Below are positions 27,743 to 37,450 of a stretch of DNA of 53,986 bases, piece after piece. The notes beneath the pieces are model-generated. The model was not told the DNA's origin, did no database searches, and saw only the letters and a list, made by a program, of their open reading frames with translations. Made by a program: the position numbers and the translations under genes. Each line of letters opens with the position of its first letter. The first letter of the stretch is position 1. Source of the stretch: an uncultured Lactobacillus sp. (lineage in GTDB: Bacteria; Bacillota; Bacilli; Lactobacillales; Lactobacillaceae); contig CAJLBJ010000012.1 in the NCBI GenBank assembly GCA_905204935.1, forward strand, positions 1 to 53,986, in the 5' to 3' direction.

Positions 27743-28223
27743 CTTTCTCAGCCCACTTTCTTAATAAAGCTTGTTGTACTTCTGGACAAACAAAATTTTC
27801 TATTGTTCCGCCGAATTTGGCGATTTCTTTAATCATACTAGAAGAAACTACACTGTATTGTGGATTAGCTAACAACAAAACCGTCTCAATTTCTGGTGCT
27901 AGTTGTTTATTAATCAAAGCTATTTCTTGTTCATATTCAAAATCCTTGACACTACGTACACCTCTTATCATCACATCTGCATGCAAACGTTTAGCCACTT
28001 CAACTGTCAATTCATCTTTTGCACTAATAACAGAAACATTTTTAATATCTGCGACTGCTTTTTTAGTTAGAATTATCTTTTCTTCCAGTGTAAAGAAGCC
28101 TTGTTTACTACTATTAGTCAATAAAGCCACTATTACTTCATCAAACATCAAGCTAGCTCTTTTAATTAAATCCAAATGTCCATTTGTTATTGGATCAAAA
28201 CTTCCCGGAAAAATTGCTTTCAT
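27738..28223 (-). CDS. coaD: Pantetheine-phosphate adenylyltransferase
   Basis: Adenylates phosphopantetheine to dephospho-CoA, the fourth step of CoA synthesis. The protein is 161 residues. The nucleotidyltransferase motif is GSFDPITNGHLDLI with His16. The ATP-binding C-terminal motif is VVSSSMIKEIAKFGG. The ribosome site is weak (AGCAAG), so coupling to rsmD, 54 bases upstream, is possible. Its stop codon overlaps the proposed ATT start of the protease. Confidence 0.96.
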   Translation of the reverse strand: MKAIFPGSFDPITNGHLDLIKRASLMFDEVIVALLTNSSKQGFFTLEEKIILTKKAVADIKNVSVISAKDELTVEVAKRLHADVMIRGVRSVKDFEYEQEIALINKQLAPEIETVLLLANPQYSVVSSSMIKEIAKFGGTIENFVCPEVQQALLRKWAEKD

Positions 28224-28277
28224 ACTTGCTTTTTGCTATTAATATAGCATTTCCTTTCTTGCTTTAATTTAAAAAAT

Positions 28278-28832
28278 TCATTTTTGATAACGATAAAAAG
28301 TTAATCTTGTAATGCCATAATCTGCTTGTCTAAAACATTCAAAACCCGGTAATCGATCTGGAAGTTTAGCTTCTTGATCTGTCTCACAAACAATAATGGC
28401 ATCTGTCGCTAATAATTGTTTTTGAACCATTTGCCCTAATAATGCAAGGATTTGTTGTTGTTTATACGGTGGATCTAAAAAAATATAATCAAAGTGTAGC
28501 CCCTGTTCACTAAACTGAGATAGGATTCTTTGCGCATCCGCTTTTAAAACAGTAAATCGTTCCGGTTGTTTAGTAACCTCAATATTTTCTTTAATTGTTT
28601 TAATTGCTTGATATTGTCGATCTACTAGATAAGCATGCTCAACACCTCTTGAAACCGCTTCAATACTCAAACCTCCACTACCAGCAAATAAATCTAAGGC
28701 CACACCCCCTGCAAAATAAGGTCCCATAATGTTAAACATTGCTTCTTTAACCTTATCTGTAGTTGGTCTAGTTTTCATTCCTGGAACTGCCTTTAGCTTG
28801 CGACCGCCATATTCACCTGCAACAATTCTCAT
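28278..28832 (-). CDS. rsmD: 16S rRNA (guanine-966-N2)-methyltransferase
   Basis: Methylates G966 of 16S rRNA in the assembled 30S subunit. The protein is 184 residues. SAM-binding motif LDLFAGSGGLSIEAVSRG and catalytic FLDPPYK are both present. The N-terminus MRIVAGEYGGRKLKA is typical. It sits 14 bases after ylbG and ahead of coaD, the usual order in Firmicutes. Confidence 0.95.
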   Translation of the reverse strand: MRIVAGEYGGRKLKAVPGMKTRPTTDKVKEAMFNIMGPYFAGGVALDLFAGSGGLSIEAVSRGVEHAYLVDRQYQAIKTIKENIEVTKQPERFTVLKADAQRILSQFSEQGLHFDYIFLDPPYKQQQILALLGQMVQKQLLATDAIIVCETDQEAKLPDRLPGFECFRQADYGITRLTFYRYQK

Positions 28833-28846
28833 TTTTTCATCACTCT

Positions 28847-29131
28847 TTATCTCTTGATTTTATCTCGATCCTCATCTGTCAATCGATATAATTCAGCAGT
28901 ATATTTTTCTCTTAACTCCGCTCGTGGTGAAAGTAATACTTGCTTTACAAAGCGTAGTTGTTCTAGTTTTGCTACCGTTTGTGCAACATCTTCTTTATCC
29001 AAATACAAAACAGCATACTTCATCTTTCTAGAAACATATTGAATACTACCATACTTTCTAAGTTGCTTGCTTTGCTTTAAATGTTGCAAATAAACAATAA
29101 TACTTTGGCGTTGTTTAATCTCAAATTCCAT
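28847..29131 (-). CDS. ylbG: YlbG family protein (DUF2129)
   Basis: A 94-residue cytoplasmic protein of unknown biochemical role, with the typical pattern RKYGSIQYVSRKMKYAVLYL and a C-terminal charged helix. The ATG at 29,131 follows GAGGTGGATG at five bases; the longer frame starting at residue -5 lacks support. It is always found next to rsmD in lactobacilli and bacilli. Confidence 0.88.
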   Translation of the reverse strand: MEFEIKQRQSIIVYLQHLKQSKQLRKYGSIQYVSRKMKYAVLYLDKEDVAQTVAKLEQLRFVKQVLLSPRAELREKYTAELYRLTDEDRDKIKR

Positions 29132-29156
29132 CAACATCCACCTCACTTTTTAAACC

Positions 29157-30257
29157 TCACTGACCAGTCACAACCACTAAAAGCCCTTTATCATAAGCAA
29201 TTCCTAGCCTTTTAGCATTTAAAAACTCTTTTGTACTTGCATAAAAAGTACTATCTGTAAATAAATCTTGAGCTGAAAAAACTGGACCTAACACATAGAT
29301 ATTTAAAGCAACATCTTCTTTAAAATCCGTCAGCATTTTTTTGTTAAAATCAGAATCATCAGATATATCTATCTTAGTTACTTGCGAAAATTCATCATTT
29401 TGCATATTTTGAAGTGCTTTTTGCTGTTTCTTATTCAAGAAAGCTTTAGGTGTTTGCTTTAACGTTGTCATAGTCTTCATTGCTAAATCAGTCAACTGCT
29501 CGTCTTTAATTAATGACTGCTTTTTAGCCAGAGCTGTCTTTACATTCAATGTTTGCCAAAAATCTTCTGGTACTGCTTTGGATAAATCATCCCAGGTTAC
29601 TTGACCACCAAATTCTACTGGTAAAGGTGTTTTAGACAAAACAGTATAAAATCCTTTACGTAACAATTCAGTTGCGTTGAGATATTCTAATGCATATAAC
29701 TTCTTTGTTTTTGGCTCTAGATAACAAATTGCATAGCTATTATTTGCAAAAGCAATCAATGGATGTGTGTTCATATCCGATTCTGATAACTCTAATTGAA
29801 ATTTTTGTTCATTTGCTGTTATTTCAAAATTAGCATAAAAAGTACTCAACTTCAAAAGCTGTTTAAAACTCATCCCCATACTAAATGGTGCAATGTCTTG
29901 CCTTTCACCTACAATAAAAAGCGAGCTAATTTGATTAGTATAATTATCAATTCCGACTCTTAAATAATCTTGTGAATCAAAATTATACAACCACCATTGC
30001 ATATTTTCAGCCGTCTGATAAGTTAGGGTAGGCTGCCCAAATTTTTCTTGAAAATGCCGACTAGACATTCCCACATATTGAGCTAATTCTGTTGTTTTAA
30101 TCTTATCAATCTTAGGTGAGGTTAATTTAACTTGTGTTATATCGTGTTTTGTTTGTTTAACTTGTGGGCTATTTTGTTGTTCTAGCGCCGTAAATAAATA
30201 ACTAGTTAGCAAAACTAACAAAAATATCCCCCAAAATTGCCAAAACGCGCGCTTCAT
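29157..30257 (-). CDS. CAP-associated domain protein, YlbC type
   Basis: A 366-residue protein anchored by one N-terminal membrane segment (about 4-24) and otherwise outside the membrane. The region from about 55 to 180 is the CAP-associated domain (LAQYVGMSSRHFQEKFGQP). The C-terminal region corresponds to an SCP/PR1 (CAP) domain that looks diverged. Its gene neighbours (pyc, ylbG, rsmD, coaD) match the ylbC position in Bacillus. Function unknown; a cell-envelope role is likely. The ATG is preceded by GGAGGG. Confidence 0.8.
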   Translation of the reverse strand: MKRAFWQFWGIFLLVLLTSYLFTALEQQNSPQVKQTKHDITQVKLTSPKIDKIKTTELAQYVGMSSRHFQEKFGQPTLTYQTAENMQWWLYNFDSQDYLRVGIDNYTNQISSLFIVGERQDIAPFSMGMSFKQLLKLSTFYANFEITANEQKFQLELSESDMNTHPLIAFANNSYAICYLEPKTKKLYALEYLNATELLRKGFYTVLSKTPLPVEFGGQVTWDDLSKAVPEDFWQTLNVKTALAKKQSLIKDEQLTDLAMKTMTTLKQTPKAFLNKKQQKALQNMQNDEFSQVTKIDISDDSDFNKKMLTDFKEDVALNIYVLGPVFSAQDLFTDSTFYASTKEFLNAKRLGIAYDKGLLVVVTGQ

Positions 30258-30270
30258 ATACCCTCCGAAA

Positions 30271-33200
30271 CTAGTTTTTAACAGGTTCTAATTCTAACAA
30301 TAAATCTTGACTTTCTAGCAAATCACCATTTTTGACGTAAATATGTGTTACTTTCCCATCAAATGGTGCTTTAATGGTTGTTTCCATCTTCATAGCCTCA
30401 GTTACCACCAAAGCTTCACCCTTTTGAACAATTTGATTTTTTTGAACTAACATCTCTAATACAGAACCGCTCAAGGTTGCTCCAATATGATTACGATTTG
30501 TCGGTTCTGCTTTTGGAACCTTTCGTCCTTTAGCTTTTTTGCTCTTATCATGCGTTACAATCGCTAAAGTTTGTCCATTTAATGAGAAGAATAAACTGCG
30601 GTTACCATCATCATCAGCATCTGAAATCGACTCTAACCGAACAATCATCGATTTGCCTTCAGAAGCCTTAACATGCAATGTTTCTCCTGGACGCATTCCT
30701 TGGTAGAAGGTTGGAGTATCCAAAATATGCATCAAGCCAAATTTTTCTGAAGTTTCTTCATATCCCATGAATACTTCAGGATACAAAATGTAACTCAAAA
30801 CTTCTTCTTTACTTGGAGTACGCCGTAACTTTTCTGCTAATACTTGAGTCTCATGCTCAAAATCAATTGGCGTTGCTAAACTACCAGGACGAACGGTGAT
30901 TGGTTTTTTATCTTTTAAAACTACCTTTTGTAAATCTATTGGAAAACCACCCACAGGCTGTCCTAAATCACCGGCAAAAAATGCGACAACAGATTCCGGG
31001 AAGTCTAATAACTTACCACGTTGCAAAACGTTATCTTTGTCCAAATCATTTTGAATCATGAAGATAGCAAAATCGCCGACAACTTTAGAACTTGGAGTAA
31101 CCTTAACGATATCACCTAAAAGCTCATTAACTTCGCGATACTTAGCTTTCACCAATTCAAAATCAGTAATCCCTAAAGCCTTAGCTTGTTGTTGCAAATT
31201 AGAATACTGTCCACCCGGCATTCCTGTTTGATAAATATCTGTTTGTGGTGAAGTCATACCATTCATGAAATCTTGATAAAATGGTTTAATGCCGCTCCAG
31301 TAACGATTGAGCGTTTCAACGTTATCAATATCTAATTTTGGTTGACGCTTATCACCAGCTAATGCGTAATACAAGCTACTAATACTTGGTTGACTAGTCG
31401 TACCAGATAAAGCACTTGAAGCTACATCAACAATATCTACCCCTGCTTTAGTTGCTTGAATATAAGTTGCAATCCCATTGCCAGTTGTATCATGTGTATG
31501 CAAGTGTAATGGTACATCGATTTGTTCTTTTAATGCACTAATCAATTCATAAGCTGCTTGTGGTTTTAACAAACCTGCCATATCTTTGATTCCAATCATT
31601 TGCGAACCAGCAGACACTAAATCTTTAGCTAAGTTAACGTAATATGCAATATCATATTTATGCGCATTTGGATCTAAAATATCACCCGTATAACACATCG
31701 TTCCTTCAGCAATCTTTCCAGTATCACGGACAAATTGGATACTTTTTTCCATTTGTTTAACCCAATTTAAACTATCAAAGATTCTAAAGACATCAATGCC
31801 GTCTTGGGCACTTTGCTTGATAAATTCTTGCAAGACATTATCAGGATAGTTTTTATATCCTACAGCATTTGAACCTCTAAATAGCATCTGCAACATTGTA
31901 TGTGGCATATTTTTGCGCATTAACTTCAATCGTTGCCATGGATCTTCATTTAAGAAGCGATAAGCCACATCAAAGGTTGCCCCGCCCCAAACCTCAGCAG
32001 AAAAGACATTTGGCATAATACGATCATAGTATTTAATGACAGGTTCCATATCTTTAGTACGCATACGTGTTGCAAACAAGCTTTGATGTGCATCACGCAT
32101 TGTTGTGTCTGTCAAAAGCACTTCTTTTTGTGCTTTGACCCATTCCATCGTTGCTAAAGCACCTTTTGTATCTAAAATTTGTTTAGCATTTTCACCGTTG
32201 GAATATTCATGCAAACCTTCAGATAATTTAATGTCTGGCGCATAAACTTTTGGATGTTTCTTAGCTCCAGGAAAACCATTAACCGTTACATCTGCAATGT
32301 ATTTAAGCAACATGTTTGCCGTATTTTGTTGACGTTTCATCTCAAATAACTCAGGTGTATTATCAATAAAGGTTGTATGTGCTTGTCCACTAGCAAAAAC
32401 TGGATGATTCAAAACGTTGCGCATGAAATCAATATTAGTTTTTACACCTAGGATCTTAAATTCACGTAAAACACGATCCATTTTAGCAACCGCTTCGGTA
32501 AATGATCTAGCTTGAACACAAGCTTTAACTAATAAAGAATCAAAAAACGGCGTAACAACTGCACCAGCATACGCATTTCCACCATCTAAGCGTACGCCAA
32601 ATCCACCAGGAGAACGATAAGTTTCAATCTTTCCGGTATCTGGCATAAAGTTATTTTCCGGATCTTCAGTTGTGATTCGGCATTGCAAAGCAGTTCCATG
32701 ATAGCTTAATTGTTCTTGCTTAGGTAAATGTAAGTCAGCAAACAAATCTTTACCCGCTGCAATTTGAATTTGACTTTGGACAATATCAATATCTGTAATC
32801 ATTTCCGTAATTGTATGTTCAACTTGTACTCGCGGATTGACTTCAATGAAATAAAAGTCATCGGCCGTCACTAAAAACTCAACTGTCCCGGCATTATAAT
32901 AATTAACACTTTGCATTAAACGTACTGCAGCTTGACAAATTTCATTTCGTCTTTGTTCATCAAGCGAGATACTTGGTGCAATTTCAATAACTTTTTGATG
33001 TCTCCGTTGAACTGAGCAATCACGTTCAAACAAATGTAAAACATTACCATGCTTATCAGCTAAAATTTGAACTTCAATATGTTTTGGATTCTCCAAGTAT
33101 TTTTCTACATACAATTCATCGTCACCAAACGACTGCATTGCTTCGCTACGTGCACGATTATAGCTTTCTTCTAGTTGATTAGGATTGTGCACGATTCGCA

Positions 33201-33702
33201 TCCCACGGCCACCGCCGCCCAAAGCCGCCTTAACCATAATAGGATACCCATGTTCTTTAGCAAATTCACGAACTTCAGTAATTGAAGTAACTGGATCTGT
33301 TGTGCCAGGAATTGTTTTTAATCCTGCCTTAATTGCTGCTTCTTTAGCTTGAATCTTATCACCAAAAACAGCTAAATGTTCAACGTTTGGACCCACAAAA
33401 ATAATTCCAGCATCTAAACATTTTTGAGCAAATTCTTCATTTTCTGATAAAAAACCATAGCCTGGATGAATTGCATCAGCTCCTGTCTTTTGAGCAACTG
33501 CAATGATTGCATCCATATCTAAATAAGCATCAGTTGGTTTTTTACCTTCTCCAATCAAATATGCTTCATCAGCCTTAAAACGATGAACACCATATTCATC
33601 TTCTTTAGCATAAACTGCTACTGTTTTTAATTTCAATTCATGACATGCACGAATTATACGGATTGCAATTTCTCCACGATTAGCAATTAAGATTTTCTTC
33701 AA
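30271..33702 (-). CDS. pyc: Pyruvate carboxylase
   Basis: Biotin enzyme that makes oxaloacetate from pyruvate, feeding the aspartate family. The protein is 1,143 residues in one chain: biotin carboxylase (1-450, beginning KKILIANRGEIAIRIIRACH), the carboxyltransferase barrel (about 530-800, LLTDTTMRDAHQSL) and the C-terminal biotinyl domain, where Lys1105 in EAMKMET is the biotin site. All three are intact. Oxaloacetate would supply asd and dapA. The gene sits in the ylaN-ftsW-pyc order common in lactobacilli. Confidence 0.97.
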   Translation of the reverse strand: MKKILIANRGEIAIRIIRACHELKLKTVAVYAKEDEYGVHRFKADEAYLIGEGKKPTDAYLDMDAIIAVAQKTGADAIHPGYGFLSENEEFAQKCLDAGIIFVGPNVEHLAVFGDKIQAKEAAIKAGLKTIPGTTDPVTSITEVREFAKEHGYPIMVKAALGGGGRGMRIVHNPNQLEESYNRARSEAMQSFGDDELYVEKYLENPKHIEVQILADKHGNVLHLFERDCSVQRRHQKVIEIAPSISLDEQRRNEICQAAVRLMQSVNYYNAGTVEFLVTADDFYFIEVNPRVQVEHTITEMITDIDIVQSQIQIAAGKDLFADLHLPKQEQLSYHGTALQCRITTEDPENNFMPDTGKIETYRSPGGFGVRLDGGNAYAGAVVTPFFDSLLVKACVQARSFTEAVAKMDRVLREFKILGVKTNIDFMRNVLNHPVFASGQAHTTFIDNTPELFEMKRQQNTANMLLKYIADVTVNGFPGAKKHPKVYAPDIKLSEGLHEYSNGENAKQILDTKGALATMEWVKAQKEVLLTDTTMRDAHQSLFATRMRTKDMEPVIKYYDRIMPNVFSAEVWGGATFDVAYRFLNEDPWQRLKLMRKNMPHTMLQMLFRGSNAVGYKNYPDNVLQEFIKQSAQDGIDVFRIFDSLNWVKQMEKSIQFVRDTGKIAEGTMCYTGDILDPNAHKYDIAYYVNLAKDLVSAGSQMIGIKDMAGLLKPQAAYELISALKEQIDVPLHLHTHDTTGNGIATYIQATKAGVDIVDVASSALSGTTSQPSISSLYYALAGDKRQPKLDIDNVETLNRYWSGIKPFYQDFMNGMTSPQTDIYQTGMPGGQYSNLQQQAKALGITDFELVKAKYREVNELLGDIVKVTPSSKVVGDFAIFMIQNDLDKDNVLQRGKLLDFPESVVAFFAGDLGQPVGGFPIDLQKVVLKDKKPITVRPGSLATPIDFEHETQVLAEKLRRTPSKEEVLSYILYPEVFMGYEETSEKFGLMHILDTPTFYQGMRPGETLHVKASEGKSMIVRLESISDADDDGNRSLFFSLNGQTLAIVTHDKSKKAKGRKVPKAEPTNRNHIGATLSGSVLEMLVQKNQIVQKGEALVVTEAMKMETTIKAPFDGKVTHIYVKNGDLLESQDLLLELEPVKN

Positions 33703-33738
33703 TTCCTATACACCACTTTCTAAAAATCAATGTAGTTT

Positions 33739-34950
33739 TTAACTTGATTTTTTACGTTTCTTTTCTAACACATCAAATTCTAGCTTTCTTTTTTGTTTTA
33801 TCGAAATATTAACAACCATTCCCAAAGCCGCCGACAATACCAACATACTAGAACCACCATAAGAAATAAATGGTAGCGTAACACCAGTAACAGGTACTAA
33901 GCCACAAACAGCGCCGACATTTAACAAGGTTTCTATTAAAAAGAAAGTTCCAATCCCATAACAAAACAACGCATTAAATATTGTTTTTGAACGAATTCCT
34001 ATCAAAAAGATGCGCATGATAATCCAACATAATAACACCAATACAACTGTCACACCAATCGCACCTAACTCTTCTGAAATAATTGCCAAAATAAAATCGG
34101 TGTGAGCTTCTGGTAGATAACCTCTTTTTTGAATACTATTCCCAATCCCTTGTCCTAATAGCCCACCATTACTGATTGCATAATAAGAGTTGACTACTTG
34201 TTTACCAGTTTCGGTTGCATACTTGAAAGGATCAAAAAAAGACAAAATACGTCCATAAGCATATCCTGGCATAAGCGTGCCAAGCTTTGTTTTAGCCAAT
34301 ATTATCAATAATATGCTATAAGCAATTAACAACCCTACTAAACCACCTAAAATTATTTTTAGTGAATTACTAGCGGCCAATAAAATCATAAATAAAATCA
34401 TGAAATTAATCAAAAAACCACCAGTATCAGGCGCTTTTAAAATCAATCCCAACATTATTATCATCATAAGAGCTAAAATATATGGTCTAGTTAAGAAGTT
34501 TATCTTTGTTGGAATAATATCTTGATTGACGATTTTTTGACGCATACCACAAAACCATGCCACATAAATAGCAATATAAACCTTACATAATTCTGCAGGT
34601 TGAATACTAAAAGCCCCTAGATTAATCCAGCCTTTAGCACCATTAACAGCCGTTCCAAATACTAAAGCATATATCAATAATCCAATTAAAACAACATAAC
34701 CAAATTCTACAACCATTATATTAGCCCAAATACGTTGATTAAGATAGCTGACTATAAAAAAGACAATCACACCTAAAACAGTAAAAAGTAATTGTTTTAA
34801 TAGATAACTATCAAATCCTCCGCCTAAATACAACTGACTGATTGAACTAGCCGAATAAACCATCACAGTTCCAATAATAGATAATAATAAATATGGAATA
34901 AACAGGTAGTAATCAAAAAAGCTCATTTTTTTTCGTAAAGTTTTCATCAT
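33739..34950 (-). CDS. ftsW: Peptidoglycan polymerase FtsW/RodA family
   Basis: SEDS-family glycosyltransferase, here the division-associated FtsW from context. The protein is 403 residues with ten membrane segments. Family marks include MVYSASS near residue 30, IQPAELCKVYIA, FILAIISEELGAIG and PFISYGGSSM. Two ATG codons open the frame and the ribosome site is weak. It starts five bases after the ylaN stop, so translation is probably coupled. RodA is a possible alternative, but ylaN-ftsW-pyc is a known order. Confidence 0.92.
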   Translation of the reverse strand: MMKTLRKKMSFFDYYLFIPYLLLSIIGTVMVYSASSISQLYLGGGFDSYLLKQLLFTVLGVIVFFIVSYLNQRIWANIMVVEFGYVVLIGLLIYALVFGTAVNGAKGWINLGAFSIQPAELCKVYIAIYVAWFCGMRQKIVNQDIIPTKINFLTRPYILALMMIIMLGLILKAPDTGGFLINFMILFMILLAASNSLKIILGGLVGLLIAYSILLIILAKTKLGTLMPGYAYGRILSFFDPFKYATETGKQVVNSYYAISNGGLLGQGIGNSIQKRGYLPEAHTDFILAIISEELGAIGVTVVLVLLCWIIMRIFLIGIRSKTIFNALFCYGIGTFFLIETLLNVGAVCGLVPVTGVTLPFISYGGSSMLVLSAALGMVVNISIKQKRKLEFDVLEKKRKKSS

Positions 34951-34955
34951 AATAC

Positions 34956-35243
34956 TTATTCGATATTTTCAGAGTCTTTGAAAGCTTGTTTCTTAATTTC
35001 TTCCAATTCGTCCTCCAATTTACGGATTAGCTGTTGTCCTTCTTGATATGAAATCAAATCACAAGCCACCGCAAATTTAACTTCACAAGCAAAGCCAAAC
35101 AACCTTGTATCCGCAACTTCTTCAAAAGCTGGACAACCTGTCAAACAAAGAGTCGACCTTTGATTGCTAATAAGTTGGCGAATTGCACAAGCACTTTGTT
35201 CTAAAACAGCAAGTGCCTCTTTTTTTGTAACAGCTTCTCCCAT
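34956..35243 (-). CDS. ylaN: YlaN family protein (DUF1507)
   Basis: A 95-residue cytoplasmic protein with the motif CLTGCPAFEEVADTRLFGFA and a C-terminal helix. YlaN has been linked to iron regulation through Fur in Bacillus; I see no test of that here. It is the first gene of the operon that runs through ftsW, pyc and onwards to the YlbL-type protease. The start ATG follows AAAGGAGAAAG. Confidence 0.9.
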   Translation of the reverse strand: MGEAVTKKEALAVLEQSACAIRQLISNQRSTLCLTGCPAFEEVADTRLFGFACEVKFAVACDLISYQEGQQLIRKLEDELEEIKKQAFKDSENIE

Positions 35244-35271
35244 TTTCTTTCTCCTTTCATGACTACCATCA

Positions 35272-35280
35272 ATTATAACA
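35272..35280 (-). promoter_or_regulatory. Extended -10 promoter of the ylaN operon
   Basis: The minus strand reads TGTTATAAT, a perfect extended -10, 28 bases before the ylaN start. No good -35 box. Confidence 0.65.
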
Positions 35281-35430
35281 TAGATTTTTCTTTCATTGTT
35301 GTGTGTTATCGGTTCCTTTTTAAGGGAAAACTCTTTTTTATTATCCTGATAAAACTTGCAAAAAGCAATATAAAAACAAAAATAAATCTCATTTTGATTC
35401 TAATTAACGAACATTTAAAATCTAATACAC

Positions 35431-35466
35431 AAAAAAACTAGCTAAATAATACTATCTAGCTAGTTT
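35431..35466 (-). terminator. Terminator of typA
   Basis: A 10-bp stem (AAACTAGCTA with its complement at 35,457-35,466) and a plus-strand A-run, just past the typA stop. Confidence 0.85.
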
Positions 35467-35472
35467 CTCTTC

Positions 35473-37317
35473 TTAATCTTGCGTTGCTTTTTTAGCCTTT
35501 TTAGCTTCTTTTTCACGCATATTAGTATCAAGTGTACGTTTGCGTAAGCGAATTGTTTCTGGTGTGATTTCTAACAATTCATCTTCATTTAGGAATTCTA
35601 ATGATTCTTCAAGAGTCAAATGAGTTGGCTTTTTAATCGTTGCGGTTTGATCTTTAGTCGCAGAGCGAACGTTTGTCATGTTCTTACCTTTAGTAACATT
35701 AACTGAAATATCACGTTCACGTGAAGATTGTCCCACAATCATCCCCTCATAAACTTCAGTACCTGGATCAACAAAGATTGTCCCACGACCTTCAACACCC
35801 ATGATAGCATACGTCGTAGCCTTACCTTGGTTGATAGATACTAATGCACCGTTACGACGACCTGGTTCCCAATTTCTAATAACTGGTTTATATTCCGCAA
35901 AAGTATGATTCAAGATACCATACCCACGTGTCATGGATAAGAATTGTGAATCATAACCGATCAAGCCACGTGTTGGAGTAGAGAATGTCAAACGTGTTTG
36001 CCCGTTATTTCCGGTTTCCATGTTAACCATTTCACCTTTGCGTTGTGCCATTGAGTCAATTACCGAACCAGAGTATTCATCAGGTGTATCGATTACTACA
36101 TTTTCAAATGGTTCACATAATGTTCCATCGATATCACGATAAATAACCTTTGGACGAGATACAGCTAATTCAAAACCTTCACGGCGTAAGGTTTCAATCA
36201 AAATTGATAAATGCAATTCCCCACGGCCTGAAACAATCCAAGCATCTGGAGATTCAGTATCTTCAACGCGTAAAGAAACATCAGTGTGCAATTGTACTTT
36301 CAAGCGATCTTCTAACTTACGTGCAGTCACATGATCACCTTCACGACCCACAAACGGTGAGTTATTAGTCATAAAGGTCATTTGTAAGGTTGGTGGATCG
36401 ATTCGTAAAACTGGTAAAGCTTCTGGAGAATCAGCTGGACAAACGGTTTCGCCAACGAAAATATCATCCATCCCCGAAACTGCGATTAAGTCACCAGCTT
36501 TGGCTTCATTAATTTCAATTCGTTGTAAGCCCAAGAAACCAAATAACTTAGTTACACGGAAATTTTGTTTAGAGCCATCAAGCTTCATAACTGTAACGCT
36601 GTCGCCGACTTTAACACTTCCACGAAAGACGCGCCCGATTCCGACACGCCCCACAAACTCATTATAATCAAGCATTGCCACTTGGAATTGCAATGGTTCT
36701 TCTGAATTATCAATTGGAGCTGGAATAGCATCTAAAATTGTATCAAAGATTGGATCCATTGTGTGTGCTTGTGTAGCAACATCTGGATCTAAAGAAGTTG
36801 TTCCATTCATAGCCGAAGCATAAATCACAGGGAAATCTAATTGATCTTCATCTGCACCTAATTCAATAAATAAATCTAAAACTTCATCAACAACTTCTTC
36901 TGGTCTAGCTCCTGGACGGTCGATTTTATTGATGATTACAATTGGTGTTAAATGTTGTTCTAATGCCTTTTTTAACACAAAACGCGTTTGTGGCATTGTC
37001 CCTTCAAAAGCATCAACGATTAACAAAACACCATCAACCATTTTCATGATACGTTCAACTTCGCCCCCAAAGTCGGCATGTCCTGGTGTATCCAAAATAT
37101 TGATTTGCTTATCTTTATACTTAACAGCAGTATTTTTAGATAAAATGGTAATTCCACGTTCTTTTTCAATATCGTTAGAGTCCATCGCACGATCACTGAT
37201 TTGAGCATGATCGTCTAAAGTATTTGATTGTTTAAGCAATTCGTTAACAAGCGTTGTTTTACCATGGTCAACATGGGCAATAATAGCAACGTTGCGAATA
37301 TCATCACGTGTTTTCAA
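35473..37317 (-). CDS. typA: Ribosome-associated GTPase TypA/BipA
   Basis: Translation-factor-like GTPase needed for 50S assembly and growth in the cold. The protein is 614 residues: G1 [10 protein letters not shown]3 DTPGHADF and G4 NKID near the N-terminus, then EF-G-like domains II, III and V and the BipA-specific C-terminal domain ([15 protein letters not shown]). The start is TTG, eight bases after GGGAG, giving [15 protein letters not shown]. It is monocistronic, with a good promoter and a terminator. Confidence 0.96.
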   Translation of the reverse strand: MKTRDDIRNVAIIAHVDHGKTTLVNELLKQSNTLDDHAQISDRAMDSNDIEKERGITILSKNTAVKYKDKQINILDTPGHADFGGEVERIMKMVDGVLLIVDAFEGTMPQTRFVLKKALEQHLTPIVIINKIDRPGARPEEVVDEVLDLFIELGADEDQLDFPVIYASAMNGTTSLDPDVATQAHTMDPIFDTILDAIPAPIDNSEEPLQFQVAMLDYNEFVGRVGIGRVFRGSVKVGDSVTVMKLDGSKQNFRVTKLFGFLGLQRIEINEAKAGDLIAVSGMDDIFVGETVCPADSPEALPVLRIDPPTLQMTFMTNNSPFVGREGDHVTARKLEDRLKVQLHTDVSLRVEDTESPDAWIVSGRGELHLSILIETLRREGFELAVSRPKVIYRDIDGTLCEPFENVVIDTPDEYSGSVIDSMAQRKGEMVNMETGNNGQTRLTFSTPTRGLIGYDSQFLSMTRGYGILNHTFAEYKPVIRNWEPGRRNGALVSINQGKATTYAIMGVEGRGTIFVDPGTEVYEGMIVGQSSRERDISVNVTKGKNMTNVRSATKDQTATIKKPTHLTLEESLEFLNEDELLEITPETIRLRKRTLDTNMREKEAKKAKKATQD

Positions 37318-37337
37318 GTTTATTTCTCCCTTTCAAA

Positions 37338-37365
37338 ATTCTAGTGCTCTTTGAAATGTACGCAA
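37338..37365 (-). promoter_or_regulatory. Sigma-A promoter of typA
   Basis: On the minus strand TTGCGT (37,360-37,365), 16 bases, TAGAAT (37,338-37,343). Confidence 0.7.
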
Positions 37366-37416
37366 GATTTTTTCAGAAATAAAATGAAAATGTTCACGCC
37401 ATTTTCATAACCTTCC

Positions 37417-37450
37417 ATAAAAAAACTGTGATATCGTTGTTCACAGTTTT
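37417..37450 (-). terminator. Terminator after the inositol-phosphatase-family gene
   Basis: Stem AAAACTGTGA with TCACAGTTTT and a U-run on the minus strand; it overlaps the stop codon of the gene. Confidence 0.85.

Noticed and set aside
35259..35441. Plus-strand frame of 60 codons upstream of typA
   Set aside because: No ribosome site, low-complexity Ile/Lys/Asn content, and it runs over the ylaN promoter and into the typA terminator.
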